DNA of 33,188 nt, from positions 1 through 33,188 of the forward strand of contig CAITJJ010000082.1 in NCBI GenBank assembly GCA_903892675.1, read 5' to 3'. The notes beneath the pieces were generated by a model. The model had not been told where the DNA came from, made no database searches, and saw only the letters and a list, made by a program, of their open reading frames with translations. The stretch is from an uncultured Hyphomicrobiales bacterium (GTDB taxonomy: Bacteria > Pseudomonadota > Alphaproteobacteria > Rhizobiales > Xanthobacteraceae). The stretch's first letter is position 1. Each line of letters begins with the position of its first letter. The translations under genes and the position numbers were made by a program. Below, in pieces: positions 7,617 to 15,045 of the stretch.

Positions 7617-8474
7617 ATGCGAACCGAAGGCCTTTCGATCAACCTGGCCACCGTGCGCCAGCAGTGGAATCTCGTCGAGGCGGTCGAGGCCTGTGCGCGG
7701 CACGGGATCACTTGTATCGATCCGTGGCGCGATCAGGTGGCGGCGGTCGGACTCGATACTGCGGTTAAAGTCATCAAGGACAACGGCATGCGTGTCTCCG
7801 GCTATTGCCGCGGCGGCATGTTTCCAGCGGCCGATGCGGCGGGGCGTCAGGCGGCGATCGACGACAACAAGCGCGCCGTCGACGAGGCGGCGGCGCTCGG
7901 CGCCGAATGTCTGGTGCTGGTGGTCGGCGGCCTGCCGAAAGGTTCGCGCGACATCGGCGCGGCACGGCAAATGGTGCTCGACGGCATGGCAGCGCTTCTG
8001 CCGCATGCGCGCGCCAGCAAGATGCCGCTGGCGATCGAGCCGCTGCATCCGATGTATGCCGGCGACCGCGCCTGCGTGAATACGCTCAAGCAGGCGCTCG
8101 ATATGGCCGGGCACTTAGGTGATGATGTCGGTGTCGCCATCGATGCCTACCATGTCTGGTGGGACCCGGACCTGGAAGCGCAGATCGCGCGGGCGGGACG
8201 CGAAAACCGCATCCTCGGCTACCACATCTGCGACTGGCTGGTGCCGACCAAGGACCTGTTGCTCGACCGAGGCATGCCGGGCGATGGGGTCATCGACCTG
8301 CCACGCATCCGCGGCTGGATCGAAAAGGCCGGCTACACGGGCCACACCGAAATCGAGATTTTCTCGGCCAAGGACTGGTGGACGAGGCCAGGCGACGAGG
8401 TGCTGAAGACCTGCATCGCGCGCTATAACGACACCTTCGCAGCCCAGGCTGGTAAAGCCGCCGAAACGCGCTAA
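7617..8474 (+). CDS. Sugar phosphate isomerase/epimerase-like TIM-barrel protein
   Basis: This 285-residue protein is of the AP-endonuclease-2 / xylose-isomerase-like TIM-barrel family (which includes IolE, IolI, Hyi and the 3-keto-sugar epimerases/dehydratases). Metal-site positions typical of the fold are visible: E in 'LAIEPLHP', D/H in 'VAIDAYHVWWDP', H in 'LGYHICDW', and E in 'TEIEIFS'. Reactions in the family are isomerisation, epimerisation or dehydration of keto-sugars and cyclitols with a divalent metal. The start is ATG 7617 with GGAG at 7608-7611 (GTG 7611 is the track's choice). It is the last gene of the locus and lies 14 bases before a tRNA gene. Confidence 0.88.
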   Translation: MRTEGLSINLATVRQQWNLVEAVEACARHGITCIDPWRDQVAAVGLDTAVKVIKDNGMRVSGYCRGGMFPAADAAGRQAAIDDNKRAVDEAAALGAECLVLVVGGLPKGSRDIGAARQMVLDGMAALLPHARASKMPLAIEPLHPMYAGDRACVNTLKQALDMAGHLGDDVGVAIDAYHVWWDPDLEAQIARAGRENRILGYHICDWLVPTKDLLLDRGMPGDGVIDLPRIRGWIEKAGYTGHTEIEIFSAKDWWTRPGDEVLKTCIARYNDTFAAQAGKAAETR

Positions 8475-8488
8475 AAGGGCCTTTAGCG

Positions 8489-8565
8489 GCGCTCGTAGCT
8501 CAGCTGGATAGAGCATCGGACTTCGAATCCGAGGGTCGGGAGTTCGAATCTCTCCGAGCGCGCCA
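8489..8565 (+). tRNA. tRNA-Arg (anticodon TCG)
   Basis: This is a complete cloverleaf of 77 bases. The acceptor arms GCGCTCG (8489-8495) and CGAGCGC (8555-8561) pair fully, with discriminator G and an encoded CCA. The anticodon stem TCGGA/TCCGA encloses the loop CTTCGAA, so the anticodon is TCG at 8523-8525 (arginine, CGA codon). The T-arm has GTTCGAATC. It marks the right boundary of the catabolic locus. I see no integrase or duplicated 3' end nearby, so the locus is not shown to be an integrated island. Confidence 0.97.
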
Positions 8566-8811
8566 TTCCACCGGTATGGCCGGGCATTAACGCTGCGGCA
8601 TGGAATAGCCGCGATTTGGCAGCAAATCGCCCTTTCCGGCGCAATATTGGCCCTGACGATTGGCGCTTTTGCTTGTTCTGGTCTAAAGCATCCCCACATC
8701 ACCCAATTCGTCGTTTATCGCGGTGGCGCCGATGCGCTGCCGTGCCCGGCGCTTCCATTCGGTTCGTTTTACCCGTTCAAAAGCGGCCGCCAGCCCAAGG
8801 TCTGACATCTC
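8566..8811. other. Intergenic region between tRNA-Arg and the helicase gene
   Basis: These 246 bases presumably hold the helicase promoter. I see no convincing coding frame: the track's 8616-8858 frame starts at TTG without a ribosome site and runs into the helicase. No clear terminator follows the tRNA; only a loose ATTCCA...TGGAAT repeat with a long loop is visible. Confidence 0.5.
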
Positions 8812-10971
8812 GTGACATTCTTGCCGACAAGCCCGCAGCTCGACCGCGCCCTGGTTGAGCGCAATTACAATGAGCCGACACCGGTGCAAACAGCGGTGCT
8901 CGCTGACAGCGCAAGCGGCCGCGATCTTCTGGTTTCGGCGCAGACCGGCTCGGGCAAGACCGTCGCTTATGGCCTGGCAATCGGCAAAAACCTGCTCGGC
9001 GACAGCGGCCGCTTCGCACATGGCGCCAAACCGCTGGCTCTGGTCGTCGCGCCGACGCGCGAACTGGCCTTGCAGGTGCAGCGCGAATTGACCTGGCTCT
9101 ATCAATATACCGGTGCGCGCGTCGTCTCCTGTGTCGGCGGCATGGACCCGCGGCGCGAGCAGCGCGAACTGGCAGACGGCGCTCACATTGTCGTCGGTAC
9201 GCCGGGGCGTCTCTGCGACCATCTTCGGCGCAACCGTCTCGATGTATCGGAACTCAAAGCCGTCGTGCTGGATGAGGCCGACGAGATGCTCGATCTCGGT
9301 TTCCGCGAGGATCTCGAAGCCATCCTCAAGACCATGCCGGAAGAACGCCGCACCTTGATGTTCTCGGCGACCTTGCCGCGCGGCATCGTCGCGCTGGCCA
9401 GGCAATATCAGAAAAACGCGGTGCGCATCGAAGTGGCGGGCGATGAAGGCGGCCATGCCGATATCGAATATCGCGCCATTCGCGTCGCGACGCACGACAT
9501 CGAGCACGCGGTCGTCAACGTGCTGCGCTATTACGAGTCGCCGAGCGCCATCGTGTTCTGCAACACGCGCAATGCGGTCAATCATTTGCAGGCGGCGCTG
9601 CTGGAGCGCGGCTTCTCGGTGGTGGCGCTGTCCGGCGAACTGTCGCAGAACGAACGCACTCACGCGCTGCAATCGCTGCGCGATGGCCGTTCGCGCATTT
9701 GCGTCGCCACCGATGTCGCCGCGCGCGGCATCGATCTGCCCAATCTCGGCCTCGTCATCCATTCCGATTTGCCGAACGATTCGGAAGTGCTGCAGCATCG
9801 CTCCGGCCGCACCGGCCGCGCCGGCAAAAAGGGCGTTAGCGTCATGCTGGTGCCGCCGGCGCGACGGCGCAAGGCTGAGATATTGTTGAAGAACGCCGGC
9901 ATCGAGGCAGTCTGGGGCACCACGCCGCAAGCCGAGGAAATCCGCCTTCTCGATCAGCAGCGGATGATGCAGGATTCGCTTTTTACTGAGGAGCCTACCG
10001 AGGATGATCTGACGTTGGCGCGCGCACTTCTCGCCGAACGGACGCCGGAGGCAATTGCCTCGGCGCTGGCGCGGCTGTATCGCGCGCGTCTACCGGCGCC
10101 GGAAGATATCCTCGATCCGGGCCAGGATCGCTTTCAGGATCGCTTTGCCGAGCGCAACGATCGCAGCCATCAACGTAACCTTGGCCGCGACAGCCGCTCG
10201 TCACGCGGTGACGACAATTATGTGCCGCAAGATCGTCAAGAGCGCAGCGAGCGCAAACCGCGCGCCCGCGAAACTCTGCCGGGCGGCAGCGTCTGGTTTC
10301 GCGTGTCCGCCGGCAAGCAGAAAAAGGCCGAAGCGCGCTGGCTGCTGCCGATGATCTGCCGCCGCGGCGGAGTCAACAAGGACGAGATCGGCGCGATCCG
10401 GATTTACGAAGACCATTCGGAATTCGAAATCGCCAAGGACGCGGTCGACAAATTCACCACCAAGATCCAGCGCCCCGATAAAGAGCAGCACGTTATTACC
10501 GCCTTGCCGAACGGTCCGCAGGGCGAGGGCGCGCCGGTCAAAGCGAGCCCGCCGCCCTTCGTGCCCAAGGTTGAAGCAAAGGTTGAACCAAAGATTGAAT
10601 CACCGGCGGAAACCAAGCCGGTGCTGGTCGACCGGCCTCGTTTCGAAAAAAAGCCCTATCTCGGCAACAAGCCGCGTTTCGACAAGAAGCCGGACTACGA
10701 CAAGAAAAAGCCGGACTATGCCAAGAAGCGCGAATTCGGCATCAAGCCGGGCTTCGAGAAGAAGCCCTATGCCGGCAAAAAGACGCACTATGACCACAAG
10801 CCGCCAACCGACAGCGCGCCGCGCCGTGACGACAGCAAACCGGCATTCACCAAGCGCGATGACGGCAAACCGCATTTTTCCAAGGGCAACACCTTCGCCA
10901 AGCACAAAGGCCCGAAGAAAAACAAGAAGCCGAAGCATCGGCCCAACCCGATGATCACCGATACGCCCTAA
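8812..10971 (+). CDS. DEAD-box ATP-dependent RNA helicase with DbpA-like RNA-binding domain
   Basis: This 719-residue protein unwinds or remodels RNA, probably in ribosome assembly or mRNA turnover. Helicase motifs in order: Q motif 'PTPVQ' (Q26), Walker A AQTGSGKT (43-50), 'PTRELAL', 'TPGRL', DEAD (154-157), SAT in 'MFSATLP', 'VFCNTR', 'ATDVAARGID' and 'HRSGRTGRAGKKG'. A DbpA/CsdA-type RNA-binding domain begins near residue 492 ('GGSVWFRVSAGKQKKAEARW') and runs to about 565. The remaining 150 residues are a basic, probably disordered tail rich in K, P, Y and F with repeats such as 'FDKKPDYDKKKPDY'. The start is GTG 8812 with only a weak AAGG 12 bases upstream, so it could be off by a few codons. 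It ends tail-to-tail with the next minus-strand gene (3-base overlap). Confidence 0.92.
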   Translation: MTFLPTSPQLDRALVERNYNEPTPVQTAVLADSASGRDLLVSAQTGSGKTVAYGLAIGKNLLGDSGRFAHGAKPLALVVAPTRELALQVQRELTWLYQYTGARVVSCVGGMDPRREQRELADGAHIVVGTPGRLCDHLRRNRLDVSELKAVVLDEADEMLDLGFREDLEAILKTMPEERRTLMFSATLPRGIVALARQYQKNAVRIEVAGDEGGHADIEYRAIRVATHDIEHAVVNVLRYYESPSAIVFCNTRNAVNHLQAALLERGFSVVALSGELSQNERTHALQSLRDGRSRICVATDVAARGIDLPNLGLVIHSDLPNDSEVLQHRSGRTGRAGKKGVSVMLVPPARRRKAEILLKNAGIEAVWGTTPQAEEIRLLDQQRMMQDSLFTEEPTEDDLTLARALLAERTPEAIASALARLYRARLPAPEDILDPGQDRFQDRFAERNDRSHQRNLGRDSRSSRGDDNYVPQDRQERSERKPRARETLPGGSVWFRVSAGKQKKAEARWLLPMICRRGGVNKDEIGAIRIYEDHSEFEIAKDAVDKFTTKIQRPDKEQHVITALPNGPQGEGAPVKASPPPFVPKVEAKVEPKIESPAETKPVLVDRPRFEKKPYLGNKPRFDKKPDYDKKKPDYAKKREFGIKPGFEKKPYAGKKTHYDHKPPTDSAPRRDDSKPAFTKRDDGKPHFSKGNTFAKHKGPKKNKKPKHRPNPMITDTP

Positions 10972-11411
10972 ACCTGTTCGGCGTTGAGATAAGCGAGCCG
11001 GGCGCCGCAAAAGGCGCAGACCAGCCCGAGCGCCAGCGCGGTCAGGCCGGCGATGACGTCAAGGGTGCCGCCGAGATTGCCGCTCTTGCTCATGATGCCA
11101 CCGGCGGTGGCGACCGCGAATACCACCGCGATCAGGAAACGTTGCGCCAGCCGGAACACGAAATCGCGTTCGCGCGCCGCCGCGATCAGATAGGCGCCGG
11201 TGCCCCAGCCGCCGCCGAAACCGGCGCCGGCAATCGCCCACCAGGCCAGCGCCGAGGCGACCTGCTGCCGGTGCCCGGCCGCGGCGTCGCGCAGAACCGT
11301 ATCGAGCCCCGCGCCGAAAACCGTGAGGGCAATATGTACCGCCAGCGCCGCGAACACGCCGGAGGCAATCGCGGTGGCATAATGCAGGCGGCGGAGGGTA
11401 TCGGCTTCCAT
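10968..11411 (-). CDS. Four-helix membrane protein of unknown function
   Basis: I do not recognise a family. The 147-residue product (from ATG 11411) has four hydrophobic segments, around 'ATAIASGVFAALAVHIAL', 'ALAWWAIAGAGFGGGWG', 'FLIAVVFAVATAGGIM' and 'VIAGLTALALGLVCAF'. Short charged loops separate them, so it should sit in the inner membrane. The ORF-track start is TTG 11462. ATG 11411 is preferred because the extra 17 residues are low-complexity and lie over a small CGGCGGC/GCCGCCG hairpin (11433-11451), but its ribosome site is weak. Codon use is like that of the neighbouring genes. It converges on the helicase gene. Confidence 0.6.
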   Translation of the reverse strand: MEADTLRRLHYATAIASGVFAALAVHIALTVFGAGLDTVLRDAAAGHRQQVASALAWWAIAGAGFGGGWGTGAYLIAAARERDFVFRLAQRFLIAVVFAVATAGGIMSKSGNLGGTLDVIAGLTALALGLVCAFCGARLAYLNAEQV

Positions 11412-11519
11412 GGCGTGGGGTCCAAACGGCAACGGCGGCGAAAAGCCGCCGCCGCTGGACAATAGCCGATGATGTAAACCGTTGCGAACCGCGTCGGAAA
11501 ATCCCGCCGGACCGGCGGA

Positions 11520-11678
11520 TCAGCGCGCGGCGTGCTGCAACAGTTCCTCGAATTCACGCTCCAGCGCGTCGAGCGCGGCGCGCCGTGCCGGCGTCAGCAG
11601 GCTTTTTTCGTTCGGCCGGTCTTGTACGTTACGCTGGTCGGACTGAGTGGCTGGATAGTCGCTCGTCTCCAAGCGCAT
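11520..11678 (-). CDS. Putative 52-residue small protein
   Basis: This frame is below the ORF-track cutoff. On the minus strand ATG 11678 follows GGGGGA with 7-8-base spacing, and the frame runs 52 codons to TGA. The product is polar: 'MRLETSDYPATQSDQRN...' and then an amphipathic helix 'LTPARRAALDALEREFEELL'. The helix with alternating Leu, Ala, Glu and Arg resembles the ends of many small alphaproteobacterial proteins, but I cannot name a family. The 41 bases between its stop and the start of the membrane-protein frame, and the 177 bases upstream, hold no other gene I can support. Confidence 0.42.
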   Translation of the reverse strand: MRLETSDYPATQSDQRNVQDRPNEKSLLTPARRAALDALEREFEELLQHAAR

Positions 11679-11855
11679 GCTTTTTCCCCCGAATCAGGCC
11701 CTGGACGCTCAATGGGTATCTGAGTCGGGTGGCATCGAACTACCTGTGGATAACCCGGCGGCAGCGATTGATTTGGCGTGTTGCATTTCAGCGACAATGC
11801 GCGCCGCGGCCGCCGAAAGTGAGTCGCATCAAGACCTTAGTGGCTGGCGTGAAAA

Positions 11856-13028
11856 TCAGCCCTCGCCGATCTCCTTCAAAATCTCCGCCGTATGCTCGCC
11901 GAGCCGCGGCGATGGCCGTTCGCTCGCGGCGCGCCAGCCGTCGATGACGATCGGCGTGCGCACGCCGGGGATTGTGCCGCCCTTGGCGGCGGCGCTCGGC
12001 AGGTCGAGCTTCATGCCGCGAAATTTCACCTGCTTATCGTTGAACACCTGCTCGAGATTGTTGATCGGGCCCGCCGGCACCTTCTGCTCCTCCAGTTTGG
12101 CGAGCAGATCGTCACGTTTCATCTTTGCAGTCAGCGCCGACAACTTTGGCACCAGCTCGCCTCGATGCTTCAGGCGCCCAACATTGTCTTTGTATTCGGG
12201 ATTGTTTGCGAGGTCCCCGGCGCCGAGGACATGACAGAATTTGACGTATTGATTGTCGTTGCCCGTGGCGACGATGATATGGCCGTCGGCGGTCGGGAAT
12301 TCCTGATACGGCACGATGTTGGGGTGCGAATTGCCGATGCGTTGCGGCAGGTCGCCGGACACCAGGTAATTCAACGCCTGATTGGCGAGCACGCCGACGG
12401 TCGAGTCGACCAGCGCGGTATCGACATAGCAACCCTTGCCGGTCTTCTCGCGCTCGACCAAGGCCGCCAGAATACCGATTACCGAATAGCACCCCGTGAA
12501 CACGTCGGAGATGGCGACGCCGACGCGGGTCGGTGGGCCGCCCGCCATGCCGGTCAGGTCCATCAGGCCGCCCATTCCCTGCGCCATCAGGTCGTAGCCC
12601 GCGCGTGTGGCATTCGGGCCGTCCTGGCCGAAGCCGGTGACCGAGCAATAGATCAGCCGCGGAAATTCCTTCGACAGGCTTTTGTAGTCGAGGCCGAATT
12701 TGGCCAAGCCACCTACTTTGAAGTTTTCGATCAGGATGTCGGACTTGGCGGCGAGCTTGCGGACGATGCGCTGACCTTCCGGGTCTTCGAAATCGAGTTC
12801 GATCGAACGCTTGCCGCGATTGGCGGCATGGAAATAGGCGGCGCCGAGATTGCCGCCGTCGGCGGCTTCCACGAAGGGCGGGCCCCAGCCGCGGGTGTCG
12901 TCGCCGGCGCCCTTGCGCTCGACCTTGATGACGTCGGCACCGAGATCGGCCAAGGTCTGCCCGGCCCAGGGACCGGCCAGAATGCGGGCGAGTTCGAGGA
13001 CGCGGATTCCGGCGAGGGGTTTAGGCAT
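11856..13028 (-). CDS. CaiB/BaiF family (class III) CoA-transferase
   Basis: This 390-residue enzyme moves CoA between carboxylic acids. The start 'LAGIRVLELARILAGPWAGQ' and 'LADLGADVIKVER' are diagnostic, as is 'GYDLMAQGMGGLM' with the catalytic aspartate D146 that forms the acyl-anhydride intermediate. 'IGNSHPNIVPYQEFPTADG' is typical of the central domain. AAGGA lies 7 bases before ATG 13028. It follows the dipeptide-type ABC genes on the same strand after a 94-base gap that contains the 12-base palindrome AGGGGCGCCCCT (13075-13086). It may be the last gene of that operon and activate the imported acid. The substrate is unassigned. Confidence 0.93.
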   Translation of the reverse strand: MPKPLAGIRVLELARILAGPWAGQTLADLGADVIKVERKGAGDDTRGWGPPFVEAADGGNLGAAYFHAANRGKRSIELDFEDPEGQRIVRKLAAKSDILIENFKVGGLAKFGLDYKSLSKEFPRLIYCSVTGFGQDGPNATRAGYDLMAQGMGGLMDLTGMAGGPPTRVGVAISDVFTGCYSVIGILAALVEREKTGKGCYVDTALVDSTVGVLANQALNYLVSGDLPQRIGNSHPNIVPYQEFPTADGHIIVATGNDNQYVKFCHVLGAGDLANNPEYKDNVGRLKHRGELVPKLSALTAKMKRDDLLAKLEEQKVPAGPINNLEQVFNDKQVKFRGMKLDLPSAAAKGGTIPGVRTPIVIDGWRAASERPSPRLGEHTAEILKEIGEG

Positions 13029-13122
13029 GGATTTTCCTTGCGGCTTCTTTAGCAGCGCTTATTGAAGGTTTTATAGGGGCGCCCCTTAATGCACCGCAAA
13101 AAAGCGCGCGATCCCGGCGTCC

Positions 13123-14034
13123 TTATACCTTGAAGCGCGGATCGAGGAAGTCCCGCAGGCTGTCGCCAAACAGGTTGAAAGCGAACACCGCCAGGCTGAT
13201 CGCCACGCCCGGAAACAGGATCATCCAGGGCGCCTGCCGGTAGAAGTCGGCGGCATTGCCAGACAGCATCAGGCCCCAGGCGGCGGTCGGCTCGGTGACG
13301 CCGAGGCCGAGGAACGACAGCGAGGCCTCCGCCAGGATCGCCTGGGCGATGAAGGCAGTCAGCATGATCAGGTAGGGCGCCACCACGTTCGGCGCCATAT
13401 GACGGAAAATGATCCGGGTATGCGAATAGCCGGCGGCGCGCGCCGCGGCGATATAGGGCGCGACCCGCACCGACAGCGCAGCCGCGCGCACCACGCGGGC
13501 GACGCGCGGCAGGATCGGTATGGCGATGGCGACAATCAGATTGATGTCGACGCCGCCGACGGAGAATTTGCGGAACGCCGCCACCACCACCAGCGCCAGC
13601 ACGATCAGTGGGAAGGCCAGCAGCACGTCGACGAAACGCTGGATCCAGGCGTCGATTCTGCCGCCGAAATAAGCCGACGCGATGCCGAGAATGGCGCCGA
13701 GCGACGAGCCGACGAATGACGAGGTGAAGCCGATCACCAGCGCCGTGCGCGCGCCATAGATCAAGCGCGAGCAGATATCGCGGCCATAGGCGTCGGTGCC
13801 GCACCAGTGGTCTGCCGAGGGCGGGGCCAGAAGCGACGCGAAATCGATGGTCAAGGGATCGTAGGGCGCGACCAGCGAAGAGAAGATGCCGGCAAACATC
13901 ATGGCGAAGATGATGAGGAAACTCGCGGCGCCGAGCGGCTGCTGGCGGCAAAAGTCGACAAATTTGCTCGGCTGACGCGACGGCGCGGCCGCGCTCGCGG
14001 GGACAAGGGGAAGTGTCGGGTCGGCTATCGTCAT
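13123..14034 (-). CDS. ABC transporter permease, DppC/OppC type
   Basis: This 303-residue inner-membrane permease has an N-terminal OppC-type helix ('AASFLIIFAMMFAGIFSSLVAP') and the typical 'HWCGTDAYGRDICSRLIYGAR' segment (quoted in part: GTDAYGRD). The coupling loop is 'AARAAGYSHTRIIFRHMAPN', and it ends 'FGDSLRDFLDPRFKV'. ATG 14034 overlaps the stop codon of the DppB-type gene as ATGA, a sign of translational coupling. The 537-residue frame in the ORF track is an artefact of the frame staying open inside the upstream gene. Confidence 0.94.
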   Translation of the reverse strand: MTIADPTLPLVPASAAAPSRQPSKFVDFCRQQPLGAASFLIIFAMMFAGIFSSLVAPYDPLTIDFASLLAPPSADHWCGTDAYGRDICSRLIYGARTALVIGFTSSFVGSSLGAILGIASAYFGGRIDAWIQRFVDVLLAFPLIVLALVVVAAFRKFSVGGVDINLIVAIAIPILPRVARVVRAAALSVRVAPYIAAARAAGYSHTRIIFRHMAPNVVAPYLIMLTAFIAQAILAEASLSFLGLGVTEPTAAWGLMLSGNAADFYRQAPWMILFPGVAISLAVFAFNLFGDSLRDFLDPRFKV

Positions 14035-14987
14035 GAATTGTACCGGATGCGCGGGTCGAAGACGGCGTAAAGCAGGTCGATGGCCAGATTGACGAACACG
14101 TAGAACGCGGCGATCAGCATGACCATGCCCTGGATCAGCGTGAAGTCGTTGCGCGACACGCTCTGGACGAACAACTGGCCGATGCCGTTGAGGTTGAACA
14201 CCTGCTCGGTGACCACAAGGCCGCCGATCAGGAAGGTGAATTCCAGGCCGATGACGGTGATCGCCGGCAACAAGGCGTTGCGCAAGGCGTGGCGCGAGAC
14301 GACGAGCTTCTCGTAGACGCCCTTGGCGCGCGCGGTGCGGATGTAGTCTTCGTTCATCACTTCGAGCAACGATGAACGAATCATGCGCGCCACCACGGCG
14401 CAATATCTGTAGCCGACCGCCAGCGCCGGCCAGATCAACTGCGTCAGGTTGGCGACCGGATCGACATAGATCGGCGTGAAGGTAATCGGCGGCAGCCAGT
14501 TGAACAGGCTGAGCAGCGACAGCATGATGATCATGCCAAACCAGAACGACGGTATGGACAGGCCGCCTATGGTCACCAGGCGCACTGTGTAGTCGATCCA
14601 CGATCCGCGGAACAATGCGGCGGCAGTGCCCATGGGAATAGCGAGCAGCACGGCGATGATGGTCGCCATGATGGCGACCTGCAATGACAGCTCCAGCCGG
14701 CCGGCGATTTCGGTGACTACCGGCCGCTCGGTCCACATCGAGTTGCCGAAGTCGAGCTTCGCCATATCGACCATCCAGGTGCCGAACTGATTGATCAGCG
14801 GACGATCAAGGCCGAGGCGCTTGCGCTCCAGCTCGATGGTTTCCTGCGTGACCGTGCCGCCGTCGCCGCGCAGCTTGATCTCGACGATATCGCCCGGGAC
14901 GATCCGCAACAGAAAAAACACGAGCACCGCGACCCCGACCAAGGTCGGGATCATCAGCAGGATGCGGTTGATGGAGTAGCGAAGCAT
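14031..14987 (-). CDS. ABC transporter permease, DppB/OppB type
   Basis: This 318-residue permease with about six helices begins 'MLRYSINRILLMIPTLVGVAVLVFFLL', and 'RIVPGDI' marks the OppB/DppB N-terminus. The coupling motif is in 'YIRTARAKGVYEKLVVSRHALRNA', and it ends 'FDPRIRY'. AAAGG sits 6 bases before ATG 14987. It pairs with the DppC-type protein to form the membrane channel for a dipeptide/opine/nickel-type substrate. A stable intergenic hairpin separates it from the binding-protein gene upstream. Confidence 0.94.
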   Translation of the reverse strand: MLRYSINRILLMIPTLVGVAVLVFFLLRIVPGDIVEIKLRGDGGTVTQETIELERKRLGLDRPLINQFGTWMVDMAKLDFGNSMWTERPVVTEIAGRLELSLQVAIMATIIAVLLAIPMGTAAALFRGSWIDYTVRLVTIGGLSIPSFWFGMIIMLSLLSLFNWLPPITFTPIYVDPVANLTQLIWPALAVGYRYCAVVARMIRSSLLEVMNEDYIRTARAKGVYEKLVVSRHALRNALLPAITVIGLEFTFLIGGLVVTEQVFNLNGIGQLFVQSVSRNDFTLIQGMVMLIAAFYVFVNLAIDLLYAVFDPRIRYNS

Positions 14988-15002
14988 GCTATGCCTTTGC
15001 GC

Positions 15003-15029
15003 CCTCTCCCCGCAAAAAGCGGGGAGAGG
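15003..15029. repeat. 11-bp perfect inverted repeat between binding-protein and permease genes
   Basis: CCTCTCCCCGC, loop AAAAA, GCGGGGAGAGG. This matches a small intergenic palindrome seen many times in Bradyrhizobium-type genomes (from memory). It lies just after the binding-protein stop (minus strand) and before dppB. In binding-protein operons such stems often protect the upstream mRNA so that binding protein exceeds permease. That role is inferred here. Confidence 0.75.
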
Positions 15030-15045
15030 AAAGTGAGGTGGTTGT

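Noticed and set aside
8115-8702. Minus-strand ORF containing 'EIRTPDPRIRSPMLYPAEL'
   Set aside because: This peptide is the well-known spurious translation of the reverse complement of a tRNA-Arg gene (8489-8565). It is not a protein gene.
8616-8858. 80-residue plus-strand ORF between tRNA and helicase
   Set aside because: TTG start without a ribosome site, composition unlike a folded protein, and it overlaps the helicase start.
11745-11753. Consensus DnaA box (TGTGGATAA)
   Set aside because: It is a single copy with no cluster of boxes or AT-rich unwinding region nearby, so it does not support a replication origin.
13075-13086. 12-base palindrome AGGGGCGCCCCT before the CoA-transferase gene
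   Set aside because: Short, GC-rich and without a T-run or matching copy in the window; noted in the gene entry but not claimed as a regulatory site.
13123-14736. 537-residue minus-strand ORF suggesting a fused permease
   Set aside because: The N-terminal half is an out-of-frame reading of the DppB-type gene. The true DppC-type gene starts at 14034, with an ATGA overlap.
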